Position numbers and translations under genes: made by a program. Positions 36,882 to 48,500 of a stretch of DNA of 64,000 nt are shown piece by piece. A model generated the notes under the pieces. That model ran no database searches. It had not been told where the DNA came from and was given only the letters and a program-made list of their open reading frames with translations. Source of the stretch: Desmodesmus armatus (Eukaryota; Chlorophyta; Chlorophyceae; Sphaeropleales; Scenedesmaceae); assembly GCA_007449985.2 (NCBI GenBank), contig VIIQ02000033.1, forward strand, positions 434,001 through 498,000. Direction: 5' to 3'. How positions within the stretch are numbered: position 1 is the first letter of the stretch; each line of letters begins with the position of its first letter.

Positions 36882-39800
36882 CGCACAGACAGACAGGGAA
36901 ACACGAATGCAGACAAGCAGGAAGCGGCGGACAGACAGCAGACAAAAACAGAACGAGGTCATCCTGCTGCTGCCCTGAGGAGATCTTACGCCCCATGTGC
37001 GCAACTGCCTTCTGGTGCAGGACGGCATAGGGGCTGTGCATCTTGTGAACTGCTGCACACTCAACAAATGCCTGCTGAGGGTTACTGCTTGGCCGTTTCT
37101 CTCATGATGCCTTGCACTCATGCAGTAGCTTGCAAGCCCCCAGGATGCAGCAGCCAGCACAACCCCAGCAGTGCCCACGTTCACTCACATACGTAAGCAA
37201 CAGGTTGCTGCACACCAGCAGCAGGTACTGGCTGCGCCATATGAGGTGAAACCCCGTCAGAACCTTGTATGCCTTGCCCCCAGTCCACCCACCACTGCCA
37301 CCCCCGACCCCGTTGACGGCTGGGGCGCCGCTGCTGCTGCCCTCCTGCGCAGGCCCTCCTGCATCACAAGTTCGATTCCCGCTGGTGCCACCCACTCGGC
37401 AGCCGTTTTGAACCACTGACCCATTGCTGCCATTGCTGTAAACTGAAGCATCTGCTGCTGCCAATCTGTCATACTGCAGTGATACTGACCCCTGTGTGCT
37501 GACAGCAGCAGCAGTGACTGCATCGGTGCTGCGAATGCTGCCTGCAGCTTTCCCACTGCTCCCGCTGCGACGCGACAGCAGCGGCAGCCCCGCTCTGTCG
37601 CCGCCCAAGCCACTGCTGCTGTTGTCTCCAAACTTGACAGCAGCTGGTGATCCCGGAGATGCATCTCCATATGCTGCAACAGGCCGTATGCGAGTGACAA
37701 ACTGTGCTGATGCAAGCTGCAGCATAGCTGCAACCAGCAACAAGCTGGACGCGGGTGCAGCAGCTGTCGTGGTGCTGGGCCCGCTGTCAACAGCCCCGGC
37801 CTGCACCTTACCCAGCAGAGCACCTGCCAACCAGCTTGCCAGCATGGCGATGAGGGAGCCTGCCAGCTGCCCCAGCGTTGCACCTGCCAGCACAGCACAA
37901 CACAACACAGCAGGACAACAGCGCACCATGGCATAATACTAGCAGCTGTCAGCGAATTGAAATGCCGACACAAGCACATTGCAGGAGGTATACAGGAACC
38001 CATTCACAACATCAAATGTGTGCAAACTGCCAGCCTAAAGGTGGATGTACCGAGCATGCCGAAGTTCTACACAGCCAGTGCTGGTACCGCAGAGCCGACC
38101 AGGGTTTGGCCCCTGACCTGCGGTCATGAACCCTAACAGCCCCACTGCAAGCGCTGGCATCACCAGATGAAGCAGGAGCCCCCCGTCAGACACATGACGC
38201 CTGAATACAAGGCACAACCAAACCTGACAGCAAACTGCTCTCACCTGCAGAGATGAATCCAAACAGCCTGGCTCCAGCTTCCGGACTGAACGCATCTGCA
38301 CACTTTGCCCACAGGGAGCTGATGCCCACCAGATTCATAACATTGATGCTGACGTAAAATGACGCTCGCAAGCGCCGTTGATGCTTTGTCAACGTCGCAT
38401 CGCCTGTACGGCTGTTGACCGCACCCTTACTGCCGCTGCCAGCAGGGTTGCTCGGAGGGCTGCTGCTTGCCGGTCCGGGGGTGGCAGACTGGGTGGTTGA
38501 GTCAGCGTTCCCAACCGCCTGTAGCAGCTGCCGCATGCGCCTCTTCACCCACTGCTGTTCCTGCCCCTGCCCCTGCTCATGTTGCTGCTGTTGCTGTACA
38601 GCCGCCAGCAACTGCTCCTGCTGCTGCTCCTGCTGGTGGTGGTGACGGTGGCTGTGCTGGGGGCGTGGACCCCCTTGCACGTGCTGCTGCTGATTATCCT
38701 GCAGCTGCTGTTGGGTTGAGGCTCCTTGCAAGTAGTGCTCTGTGGACCCCTGCAGGTTGGCAGGATGGATCACACCATGGCCAGCTTGCGCCTGCTGCGC
38801 CTGCTGGTGGTTCTGCTGCACTACCTGCTGCTGCTGTTGGTGATGCAGGAGGGCATCTAGCGGGTGAGCCATGTGGCTGCTGTGGAGCGTTGAGTGCTGC
38901 TGTGCCGTGCTGACCCTGTCGACCCATCCCTCCACCAGACTGAAGTTGTACAGGACAAAGAAGCCTGCGGGGGTTATAGAAAACAGGCAAAGCAGCCACA
39001 GCACCAGCAGCCACGGTGACGGCCGTAGCATTACGACGGCATTGCAGTAGGACGGGTCAGAGCCTAACACATATTGCTAGCCATGCCAGGTGTGTGTTGA
39101 TGGTGACAGCCGCAACCTGCAGGCTGAGGGAGCCCTGCTTCGGGACCAGCTGGGGCACCACAATCAGTGGTGGAGCAGCATGGTTCACCATCAGACACAT
39201 TTTACCAGCAAGCTCAACCAAGAAGTCCTGCGTACTACAGTCATAGAACACATTTTGGGTTGGGGGCTGTACTGCTTACCCAGCAGGACCAGGGCCATGA
39301 TACGAAAGAACTGCCGCAGGGCGGCATCCCTGCAAACAACACCATCAACAAACACCAGCACCGTGCAGGGGCATCAACACATCTGTTCGCTTGAAGCAAC
39401 TCCCAGCCTCCAAAGAATGCCACGGCGCATGCTGCACAGACAGGCCCACTATACACTCTGCAGGTCCACTCATGCACGGCATGACTCATGCGCGACCAAT
39501 GAATCTGATGCCGGGTTAAGCATGGCGTCTGCAGTGCTGCAGTCTTCAGCGACCGTCAGCACTTGCCTGCCTTGTGCATGACCCTTGGAGTTTATATAAG
39601 CTGTGACAGCAGGTGTGACAACCAGTGTAACCACCAAGCTGCACGCAAACAGCTTTGGTAGTGTGGATGTACCTACAGCACAACAGGCAGCAGGTGAGGT
39701 GAATTCAGTCCTGGCCTGCGCCTTTTGAGTGTGCAGGTGTGCTGGGCTCCATGCAAGTGAGAAGTTTTGTAATTTGGTTGAGTACACCACGGCAGCGCTG

Positions 39801-40373
39801 CTGTGTGTCCCATGCAGCTGCCAGCGCTGCACAACAGTCCACAGCTGGGCCATGTTGCAGTCAGCTTGGCTGCTAGAGTTGCTGCCAGCTGTGCAACTGT
39901 TGCAGGCACATAAAACTTCGAAACGTAGCTAGTGCGGCTTGCTGTACTGCTGCTGATGTTGCTGGCAGACTGTGGGCACTTTGGGTGAGGATTTGCCCTG
40001 CTGAGAGCATGCGAAAGCGCTGCAGTAGCCGTGCAGTTCCTGCAGTGCCCACCCAGAGATATGCCAGCGTCCTCACGCAGAGGCAGCAGCAAGAAATAGC
40101 TTGTCAGGATCTGCGTAGGATACAAGGCGCCCGGTCTGTGACTTGGAAGCCATCACTGGACCGGTTCTGACGGATCTATACTCTGCTGTTCCCCAGTGCC
40201 GCACGAGGTAGGTGTGCTGCAACTGCTACAACCAACCAGCGCTGTGTCAGTGTGCTGCAGCTGCTAGTCTGCAAGGCACTCACTGTAAACAAAGCAGAGA
40301 AGCTGTACAGCACAGGTTCAACCTCCTGCTCCTTTATGGGGACAAAGCAGTTGAAGAAGTTCAGGAAATGCAT
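35037..40373 (-). CDS. Multi-pass transporter, ATP/ADP-translocase-like MFS branch (10 exons)
   Basis: Exons in order: 40284-40373, 40053-40110, 39567-39672, 39280-39329, 38245-38964, 37189-37883, 36657-36791, 36249-36428, 35361-35472, 35037-35224. All phases agree and the product is 777 residues. Sequence marks resemble the COG3202/NTT-like group: an N-terminal MHFLNFFN start, SYFLLLPLREDAGISLG, then FSPEAGARLFGFISAGATLG, then YAVLRPAREVLFTVVSREEK. Hydrophobic helices are spread along the protein, interrupted by two long inserts. One is a Gln/His-rich loop of about 150 residues in exon 38245-38964; the other is a Ser/Gly-rich loop in exon 37189-37883. The substrate cannot be told from sequence, and plant-type nucleotide exchange is only one option. 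The intron after 39567 uses a GC donor. The C-terminal Cys-rich end (six Cys) is encoded by an antisense GCAGCAGCAG run. Confidence 0.75.
36834..36898. repeat. CAGA tetranucleotide microsatellite
   Basis: About 13 CAGA units are followed by a few imperfect ones. They lie in the intron directly before transporter exon 36657-36791, about 45 bp from its acceptor. Confidence 0.95.
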
Positions 40374-42502
40374 GTTGGTTGTGCATCATGTACTCATGCT
40401 TCTCACAGGGAGGACTGCTGATCGTATGGAACAGAAGAAGCGATAATAGCTAGAATCTGGTGGGGAGGCCCGAAGTTCCTTGGCTCTCTGCTGCTGTTGA
40501 AGCAGCAGTTGAAGTTGAAAGTATCACTAGAACGTTGAATGAAGATAGGCGATTTTGAAAACAGAATCAGACACCACTGCACAAAATCTCCGGTCTGGCA
40601 TACATGTATGGTGACTACCGACGCCTCGGGGACCAAGCACAGTACCGTCACAGTCACTCTTGCATGCACTTGGCAGTTGTGGTACTGGTCAGTATCGAGC
40701 ACTGAACTTTGCCACCTGAGCTGAATTGCTATAAGCTACCTATAAGCTGCAAATCTTGCATTTGCTAGGCGTCCCCATCTCCGTTGCCCAAGTGCATGCA
40801 CCCCATCATCTGGCCCACGCATGGGCCAGGAGACAGATCGATAGAGTGTTTATTACATTGGATTGGAGCAGTGGGATGGAGGGTCAAACAACAGCGACGG
40901 CAAAATGGAACAGCAGCGGTAGGAACTGGTGTCACTCCTGCATTCAAGTGCTGTGCAATCTCTACGGCTTGCACATGAACGGAACCTCTGCTTCTGCATG
41001 CATGTATAAAGCTGGCGGTGGAAATGATTTTGGGACTGGTGCATGTGCAGATAGCGAGTGCGGCTGTGGTAAGCTGGAACAGTCAGCTGGAACGGTAATG
41101 GCTGTTGTTGCCTTTGCCCCATTATGGTGTGGCCGTGTACGCACTTGGGCTCATGACCAGTTCCAGCCGGGAGCGCAAGTGCCTCTGAAAGAAACCAAGC
41201 AGCAGGCTCCATAGCACAGCAACATGCAAAAATTTTACATTCTTGATAGCGTCAATAGCATGTGCAAGCCAGCAGTGTCCAGTAATTGTACGCGTGGGGT
41301 TCATAATTGGGTAGGGTTTAGGGTTAAGGCAGATTCAGCACGCACCGCAATGTGCGTGCTGAATCTGCCATGGCACTGTCATGGTATGTCTGCCAAGCAC
41401 CAGCTACGACACCCAGTGCAAAGCAGCTGCCCCAGAGTTACACCCCTGTTTCGCAGCAACGCAGCCACTGCTAGCTGTGCAGCCGCCGTCTCATATTGAC
41501 AGTACAAGAGTGGCGAAAGGTTAATCAGTACCATATCAATCAGGTGCACCTTTTCACCACCACCCTGTCATGCAATACACTGGCCTTGCAGTACGCAGGC
41601 TGGCCAAAAACTGGCACAAACATGCCACGCATGAAATCACCCTCCAATCAGCCCAAAACATGTGTTTGTTGCCTGCCCCAAGTGACCGACACACTGCGCA
41701 CCACAGACAACGGTTGCAACGCACAACCTGCACCAATCTCCACCACACACGCCCTCAAGTTGCACTATGCCTACAATGTTACCCACTATACCCTTAGTAA
41801 GCCTACCATGCTTGCGATCAGGGAATGACACAGGTGTCTCCTAAAGGGCCATTCTACGACCACAAACCACACAACCCAGCAGGGCTACACACATCATGAA
41901 AGCGTGCCGGCACAATGGGAAATGAAGCCCGCATCGCACCATGCGCTGATAAAGTTGCGCCAACAGCACTGCTGGTGCGGCGGGCGCGGCGGCTCTCCCA
42001 ACGGCGCCACGTATTTTATGGACCCGCACACGTCAGTGCACGCGGCGTGTCTTTTGTGAAACAGTCACACTGCCACCCTTCTGTCAACTCCTGTAACTCA
42101 CCCCAGCAACCCCACTCATGCCGACCTCGATGCATCACAACACCACATGGTGCTCCCAACAGTAGTGGCAGCCAACCATGGCGCAGTTTGGCCACGCATC
42201 ACGCATGCAGGGGAGAAGCCAACGCCTTTGCCATTCGGCACTCAAGGTCAGTGCAATCCAAACAGCATTCCTGCTAGGCTGGGCACTTCACCAGCCTGCC
42301 CTGGATGCTCAGCACACAGAGGTCGACATGGCTCCCGCTCCTGCTAGCTGTTGCCAAAACAGCGGCTGCAAAGAGTGGAAGCAGCAGACGGATGCCCTCA
42401 ATGCACATGCAGCAACCCCACGAGAGCCCTCCGCTTCACCACAGCCCCAGCCGCAATCTACTGCTTGCGACCGTGCCATCCGCGCTCACTGCTGCTTTAC
42501 GT
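40374..42502. other. Intergenic region between two minus-strand genes
   Basis: This is the upstream region of the transporter and the 3' region of the collagen-like gene. It contains a perfect hairpin at 41328-41369 and a TTTAGGG-like element near 41316. No exon was recognised. Confidence 0.4.
41328..41369. other. Perfect 18-bp inverted repeat (hairpin)
   Basis: Arms 41328-41345 and 41352-41369 (GGCAGATTCAGCACGCAC and its complement) are fully complementary with a 6-base loop. The element is about 1 kb upstream of the transporter start. It could be a small-RNA precursor, a short foldback element or a fortuitous palindrome. No target-site duplication was evident. Confidence 0.85.
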
Positions 42503-45500
42503 TCAGTGTTGCTGAACTGCAGCCAGCAGTCTGCGCAGGGCCTTTGGCAGGGCACCGGTTGGCTTTTCAGCTGCCGGCTTTTCAGCTGCCGGCTTTTCAG
42601 CTGCCGGCTTTCCAGCTGCCTGCTGGGGTGCCTGCTGTGGTGTGCTGCCTGCGATGCCAACTGCCGCTGCTGTTGTAGGCTTGGCAACATGACCGGGTGG
42701 CTTGACGCCGCCCAGTGACACGCCGACAGGGCTGATGGAAGAGGATGCGGACTGCAGGCGAGCCATAACGGCCTCCTCACGCTCCTGCTCCTCGTCCTCC
42801 AGCATTTCTGCAATGTCATCCTCCCTGAGGTCCTCTTCGGACAGAGGGGTGTAGCAGCAGGCGCTGGCAACGGCGACTGCGTGCTTGGGGCCGCTCTGCT
42901 CCGTCTGCAGACAGGGAACGCAACGGCGCGGGCAGCAGGTAGGTTTCAGACACGTCCAGGTGTGTGTGCAAGGTGTTTCGGTCAAAAATACGTGCGAATT
43001 GAAGAGTCGAGTCACCGCCTTCGAGTTGCGTTACATCACACATGTGCCAAGCGCAGCTGTATGTAGGAGCTGTAAAGACTTTGATCAGACTATGCATGAA
43101 TTTATACAAAACTCTCCTCGTCACTCACCAGCAGCATGGTGTTGACCCAGGTGCAGCTGCAAGTATTGTCGGCGCCAACCTCGCCAGGGATGATCTCCAG
43201 CCCCTCAAGAGAGGTGAGCATCCAAGGAATGGAGCCCTTGTGCGCGGGGTGCGCCCTGCCTGGGTACTTCTCGGCATACGCCTTGTCGTGCTCGGGGGTC
43301 TTCGTGCGCGGGTTGCTGTTGTGGCAGTAGCACGCGGAGACCTTCTTGTTCGCCGGGCACTTGACGGTCGCAGAGCACTCGCAGTCGAAGGGAGCGCAGG
43401 GGACCTTTGCACCGTCGATAAGGTGAGTGACAGGGCAGGTGGCGCTGGGGGTTGAGCGCACTGGCTCCTCACACTGCAGGCCAGGCCGGCCGCGAGCACC
43501 TGCGCAGGGCACAGATCGAAGTGAACAGAGCAGAAGGCGACAGGGAAGGAGGGCAGCAGAGACACTGGTTGTGAGCACTGTACACAAGTTTATTTTAGCG
43601 CTGGTTACTGCTAGTGCTGTAGTGCCAGCCACGATGCGCGCATGCCATTTGCAGCTGCTGCAAGCCAGTCAGAACCAATGCTCAGTACGCAGTGCGCTGG
43701 CTAATAAACACACTGCCCTCATACAGGGCACAGTACACTCACCCCTGTGTCCACGATAACCGCGAGGACCTGCAAGTCAGACGGCCAGGACAGCACAGCA
43801 GTCAAAGACAGCAGAACCAAGCAGCGGCGGCACCTCAGGTGCAGTGCTGATACCAGGCAGCTTGATACAAAATGCAGAGATCCTTACAGCCTGTGATGAC
43901 TCTGGAAGTGCCCTGTACAAGGCTGGCAGCACAGAAACTGCACCACTCTCTCTCTCTCTCTCAAATTGCAGCCTGCATGTTGAATGGCGCACATAAACGT
44001 TGCAAAAAGAAGGCCCCCTTCAACGGGCTGAGTCCTTCACCGGCGTGCGAGTCCCCCCTCCCCCCCCCCCCCCCCCCGCCCTTATAAAACCCAAAAAAAG
44101 GCTCACCTGCAGGTCCTGGTGGTCCCATAGGTCCCTGGTCTCCATCATCACCGTTGGCACCAGGCCTGCCGTCCTTGCCAGGAGCACCAGGGGCTCCATC
44201 CCTCCCATTCATGCCATCGTGGCCGTCCTTTCCTGGAGCACCGGGCATACCCTGGGCTCCTGGAGGACCCTGGATACCGCGAGCACCCATGGGACCTATA
44301 GGGTTCAACAGCACAGCACAGCACAGCACAGCACAGCGCAGAACTCTTCAATGATTTTTGTCGGCAATAGTTCTCTGGTGCGCAAGTCGTGCAACAGCGT
44401 GGGTGCCAAGGCAAACATGCTTGTGCCCGACGATGGCGCATTCAAGAAGGTGCAGCTTGGCTGGTGGTGCTGCTGGCGCTTTGCAAGGTATGCAGCCACA
44501 TGGAAAGACCCGGCCCGTGCCAACCTACCTTGGGGTCCCTCATCTCCCTGCCTGCCTTCCTCACCCATGGGGCCCTGGGGACCTGTTGTGAAAGCCACCC
44601 AGCAGCAAGCGTGAATTGTATCAGTGCATTGTTGACGTGTTGTGGCAATCAGAATGCCTCTCGCTGCTGATCTTGCATGTGACATGCATGCATGGTGGTG
44701 TAAGAGACCACTACTATGTCAGTCTGTTGTGGCATTTCACAGGATGCTGTTGCGTATGCTTGTTTGCATTCTGCACTGATGGTGACCTTGGTGCTGGGCT
44801 GCTGTCAATGGCTGCATGTCAAGGTACTAGGCAGGACCTGCAGCTGCTGTCATTGGCTGCATGTCCTGCCTAGAATACAGCACCATGCATCTGCCGGCTG
44901 CCACTCACCCATTGGGCCTCTGGGGCCTGCAAGAAGGCGGCAAACAGCAACAGGCACAAAGGTATAGTTGATGTGCATGCTTTCACGGGGCAGGCAGAAT
45001 CCAAGTGGTGCTAGCTCACTGAGTCAAAAGGTGCTGCACAAACCCTTGGTTTGTGCGGCTAGCTGCTGCCAGTTTTGCCAGTGCTACAAACTTACACATT
45101 CAGACAGACACAAGCAGTGCACTGCCTACTATCTCACCTTCATGCTGGCTGTCTGATCCCTATCATGCTACAGAGTTCAAGGCAGCTGTAGCACCAGTGT
45201 TTGTGTGCCGACACATGCTGTACCATTGCTGTGCTCGCAGGCTGGAGTGCCAAAAACAGCACCAGCCCAAAGCCAGACGTGCCACAACACTGCCACGCTT
45301 ACCCATAGGGCCAACTTCGCCGTCCTCGCCATCCCGGCCTGGCAGACCATTCTTTCCATCTGCGCCATCCTTTCCGGGAGCACCATCCTTTCCGTTGTTT
45401 CCTGGGGTGCCTTGGGGCCCGGGGGGACCTGCACAAAACCAGTACAGTACAGTACAGTTAATGGGGGAGTATGTTACATGGACATTTTCGCCAAACAACA

Positions 45501-48500
45501 ATGGCATTGCCCACCAGGATCGAGCCAGGTGAACCTCATAAGTTGTCTCCCCTGCGGTGGTTTGCACCACCTACACCGGGTTGACCAAAGAAGGCAGAAC
45601 CACCAGAATTGCAGCAAGTGCCAGCCATGCTAGGAACCTATTGTGTGCAGAGATGAGGGCAGGCAACTATACCAGTGTGGACACAAGAAACAGAACAAAG
45701 TCAGTCAAATACCCATAGTAAGGCCAAGCAAGCGTGCTCTGCGCACTTTCATTTTGTACAAAGTGTGTGCCAGGGCCGACTGTTCGGCATGTTGAAACAC
45801 AGTAGCATGGGGAACAACGTCCCAACCTCAGCACTAGCCAGCGAGCCAAGGGCTCATGAGGGTGCCCACAGGGCGTTCACAAGCACACAGACGTTGTCAC
45901 ATGATGTGCCACATGCACAAGTCACTTGGGCAAAAGGCGGGCACCGTGCCATTGATTGCTGTTGCTGTTCTGTCAGTGGAAAGGACGGCGTGTTATGCAT
46001 ACCAACTGCTATCAGCAAGCGGGTCCCCACCTGCTGCTCCACGCATTCCCTGTGGTCCTTGCTCGCCCATGTCACCATCTTCACCAGGAGTACCTGGGGC
46101 ACCCTTGGGGCCCACAGGACCTGACACCAGCACAGCACGGCACAGCACGGCACAGCATGCATTCATCTCAGTGTTTTGGCACACACACGATGACTATTAT
46201 GTGTTGCCCAGCTGAGCTGCTAGCGTGCTCTTGGGAACCCCTGGTGTGAACATGTCCAGCAAGCAAGCCAGCCAAGCGTATTGACTTGAGATGCTGCGAA
46301 GTACAACTACTGACTGGATAGTACTGCAGAATCACTCTTTTGCAGAGTGTGCAACACCAGGGAGGCTGCCATGATGCCTTGCCAGATGCACAATCCAGCC
46401 GCAGCAACCTCATCACTATGACTTGTGAATTGGTTTGGAAAGGAAAAACAATCTCACCTGGAGCGCCAACCATGCCGGGAGCACCCACAGCACCTGCAAA
46501 AAATAATGCAACAGAATGCAACAGAAATAGACAAGAGTTGCAGACAGGCCATTGAACACCCCCTGTGGTGTTGTTCAGCATTGACAGAAATCAGGCTCGG
46601 CGAAGCAGCTACAGCCACTGCTTGACTGGGGTGAGAAATCATGGTGCGCGTACTGCCAGCAAGTCATCCATATGACGGTATGCTGTCATGGGCACTTGTC
46701 TTGCTCTCGCCTCACATTGCAAGGCAATCAGCTTGCAACGCTGCAATCTCCAACCTACTGGGAGTGGATGTTGCTGAGTAGTGCCTGCTTGTTATTCCTC
46801 ACCAACTTTATGTCAAGTGCTGCCAGTTTGTGGGGGCGTGTGTCAGACACTGAGCTCAATTCAAACCATGGCAGTGCTTGTGTGACAACAAGTGTGTAAC
46901 ATGATTATGACATAACATGATAGGGCAAGCTCACCTGGTGGACCTGGCTCGCCGTCTTTTCCATTTGTTCCATCCACACCGTCGTCACCATCATCACCGT
47001 CAGCACCAGGGACACCTTGGGGACCAGGGGGCCCTGAGCACAGCACGGCACAGCACAGCACATGGCAAAGCACAGTGCAGCACACGGTCAGGTACAGTGT
47101 GGGAGGCTGAGTGCCTCGCCCAACTTATCTGAGCTGTTTCATCTGCCCAAGTTGCTTGCTTGTGGTCTTTGACTGCTGCTGAATTGTAAGCCAGGGAGTG
47201 CAATCATGCGCCTAGTCAGAGATGCCGCTTCTGCGCAATTACGGTCAGGCCTTGTCGTGGCATTTCTGCTGGGCAGCTGGCTGGTTCAACAAGTCCTGCA
47301 TATTGCATTCATCTGTTGCTGGTACAGAGCCAGTGCTGCGCAGGCAAATGCTGCTGGATCAGGACCTTTGACGGGCTGCTGATTGGCCGTCGCAATGCAC
47401 TGAGTGTCTTAGCAAGGCTTCAAGCACCCTACCTTCGTGGCCTTGGGGACCCCTGGGCCCGGGATCACCTGAAGACACAACAACACAAGGGCAGCAAGCC
47501 GTAAGTCAGAGGCCAGTCCTGTAGGGCTACCCGGCTCACAAGCAAACTGCCACTTGAAAGTACCTGACAAACTTTGCTGCGCGCCGCGTCCACTTTCTAT
47601 TGGTGCTGTTGCTTTACCACCGTTGTGTGGTTGGGTTGGCCAGTGCAACAGTCAGGACAGTCAAACTGCTGCTGCGTGGCTCACTATCAGAGAAGCCACA
47701 CCGTGACCAGCAGCAGCACGAAGAGCGGCAGCGGCAGCAGCAACAGGGAACTGGTGCTGCTGCGTGTGCATCAACACGCCTGCCATGCAAGTGCTGCCTT
47801 ACAGTACAGTACAGTCAGTATGTGGGGAATAGAGTCCCAACCTCGGCGCTAGCCAGCGAGCCAAGCTTACCCTGTGCTCCTGGGTCTCCCTCTTCGCCTG
47901 GCTCTCCCTGAGGGCCCATAGCACCTGTGTCACCCTTGGCACCTGTGAAGCATGAGCAGTACAACACAAAAAATACAGTACAGTACAGTGATTGGGACAG
48001 AGTTCCAACCTCGGCAGTAACCAGCGAGCCAAGGGCCCCCCCTGAGGCCGATAGCACCCGTGTCACCCTTGGGACCTGTGAAGCACAGTCAGTGCAGCGC
48101 AAACGGTACAGACAACCAATTGATTACGGGCCCAATGACACCCCTGGCTTACATGGTACACTGGTTTGCAGTACACTGGCTTTCAGCAACCCAGTTTTTT
48201 GCTAGCCCGTGGTTGAGGGTGCGGGGTCAGACACGATTCACGCAGAACCCATGTCACTGAACTCCCCCCCCCCCCGCCTGGGTCTCTTTACTTTCAAACC
48301 CTTGAACCACAATATCTTGAGCCACACACACAAACACACTCACCCTGGGGTCCTGGCAAGCCTTCAGGGCCGTGGGCGCCTGGTGGGCCCATAGGACCAT
48401 TCTTGCCATCCTTGCCATCCTCCCCTGCAATCAAGAAATGTCACCACAATGTTGTCTTGGGTCAGTCAGTGGAGTTGCAACCAACTGACTGATGGATTGC

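Noticed and set aside
38560..38860. A Gln/His-rich separate protein on the minus strand or a Cys-rich one on the plus strand
   Set aside because: The segment is an in-frame low-complexity insert of the transporter exon 38245-38964; the plus-strand frame is its shadow.
48036..48075. An additional collagen exon ([12 protein letters not shown])
   Set aside because: It has an acceptor and phase but no donor after the Gly-X-Y part, and its flanks match the neighbouring exon, so it is a truncated duplicate.
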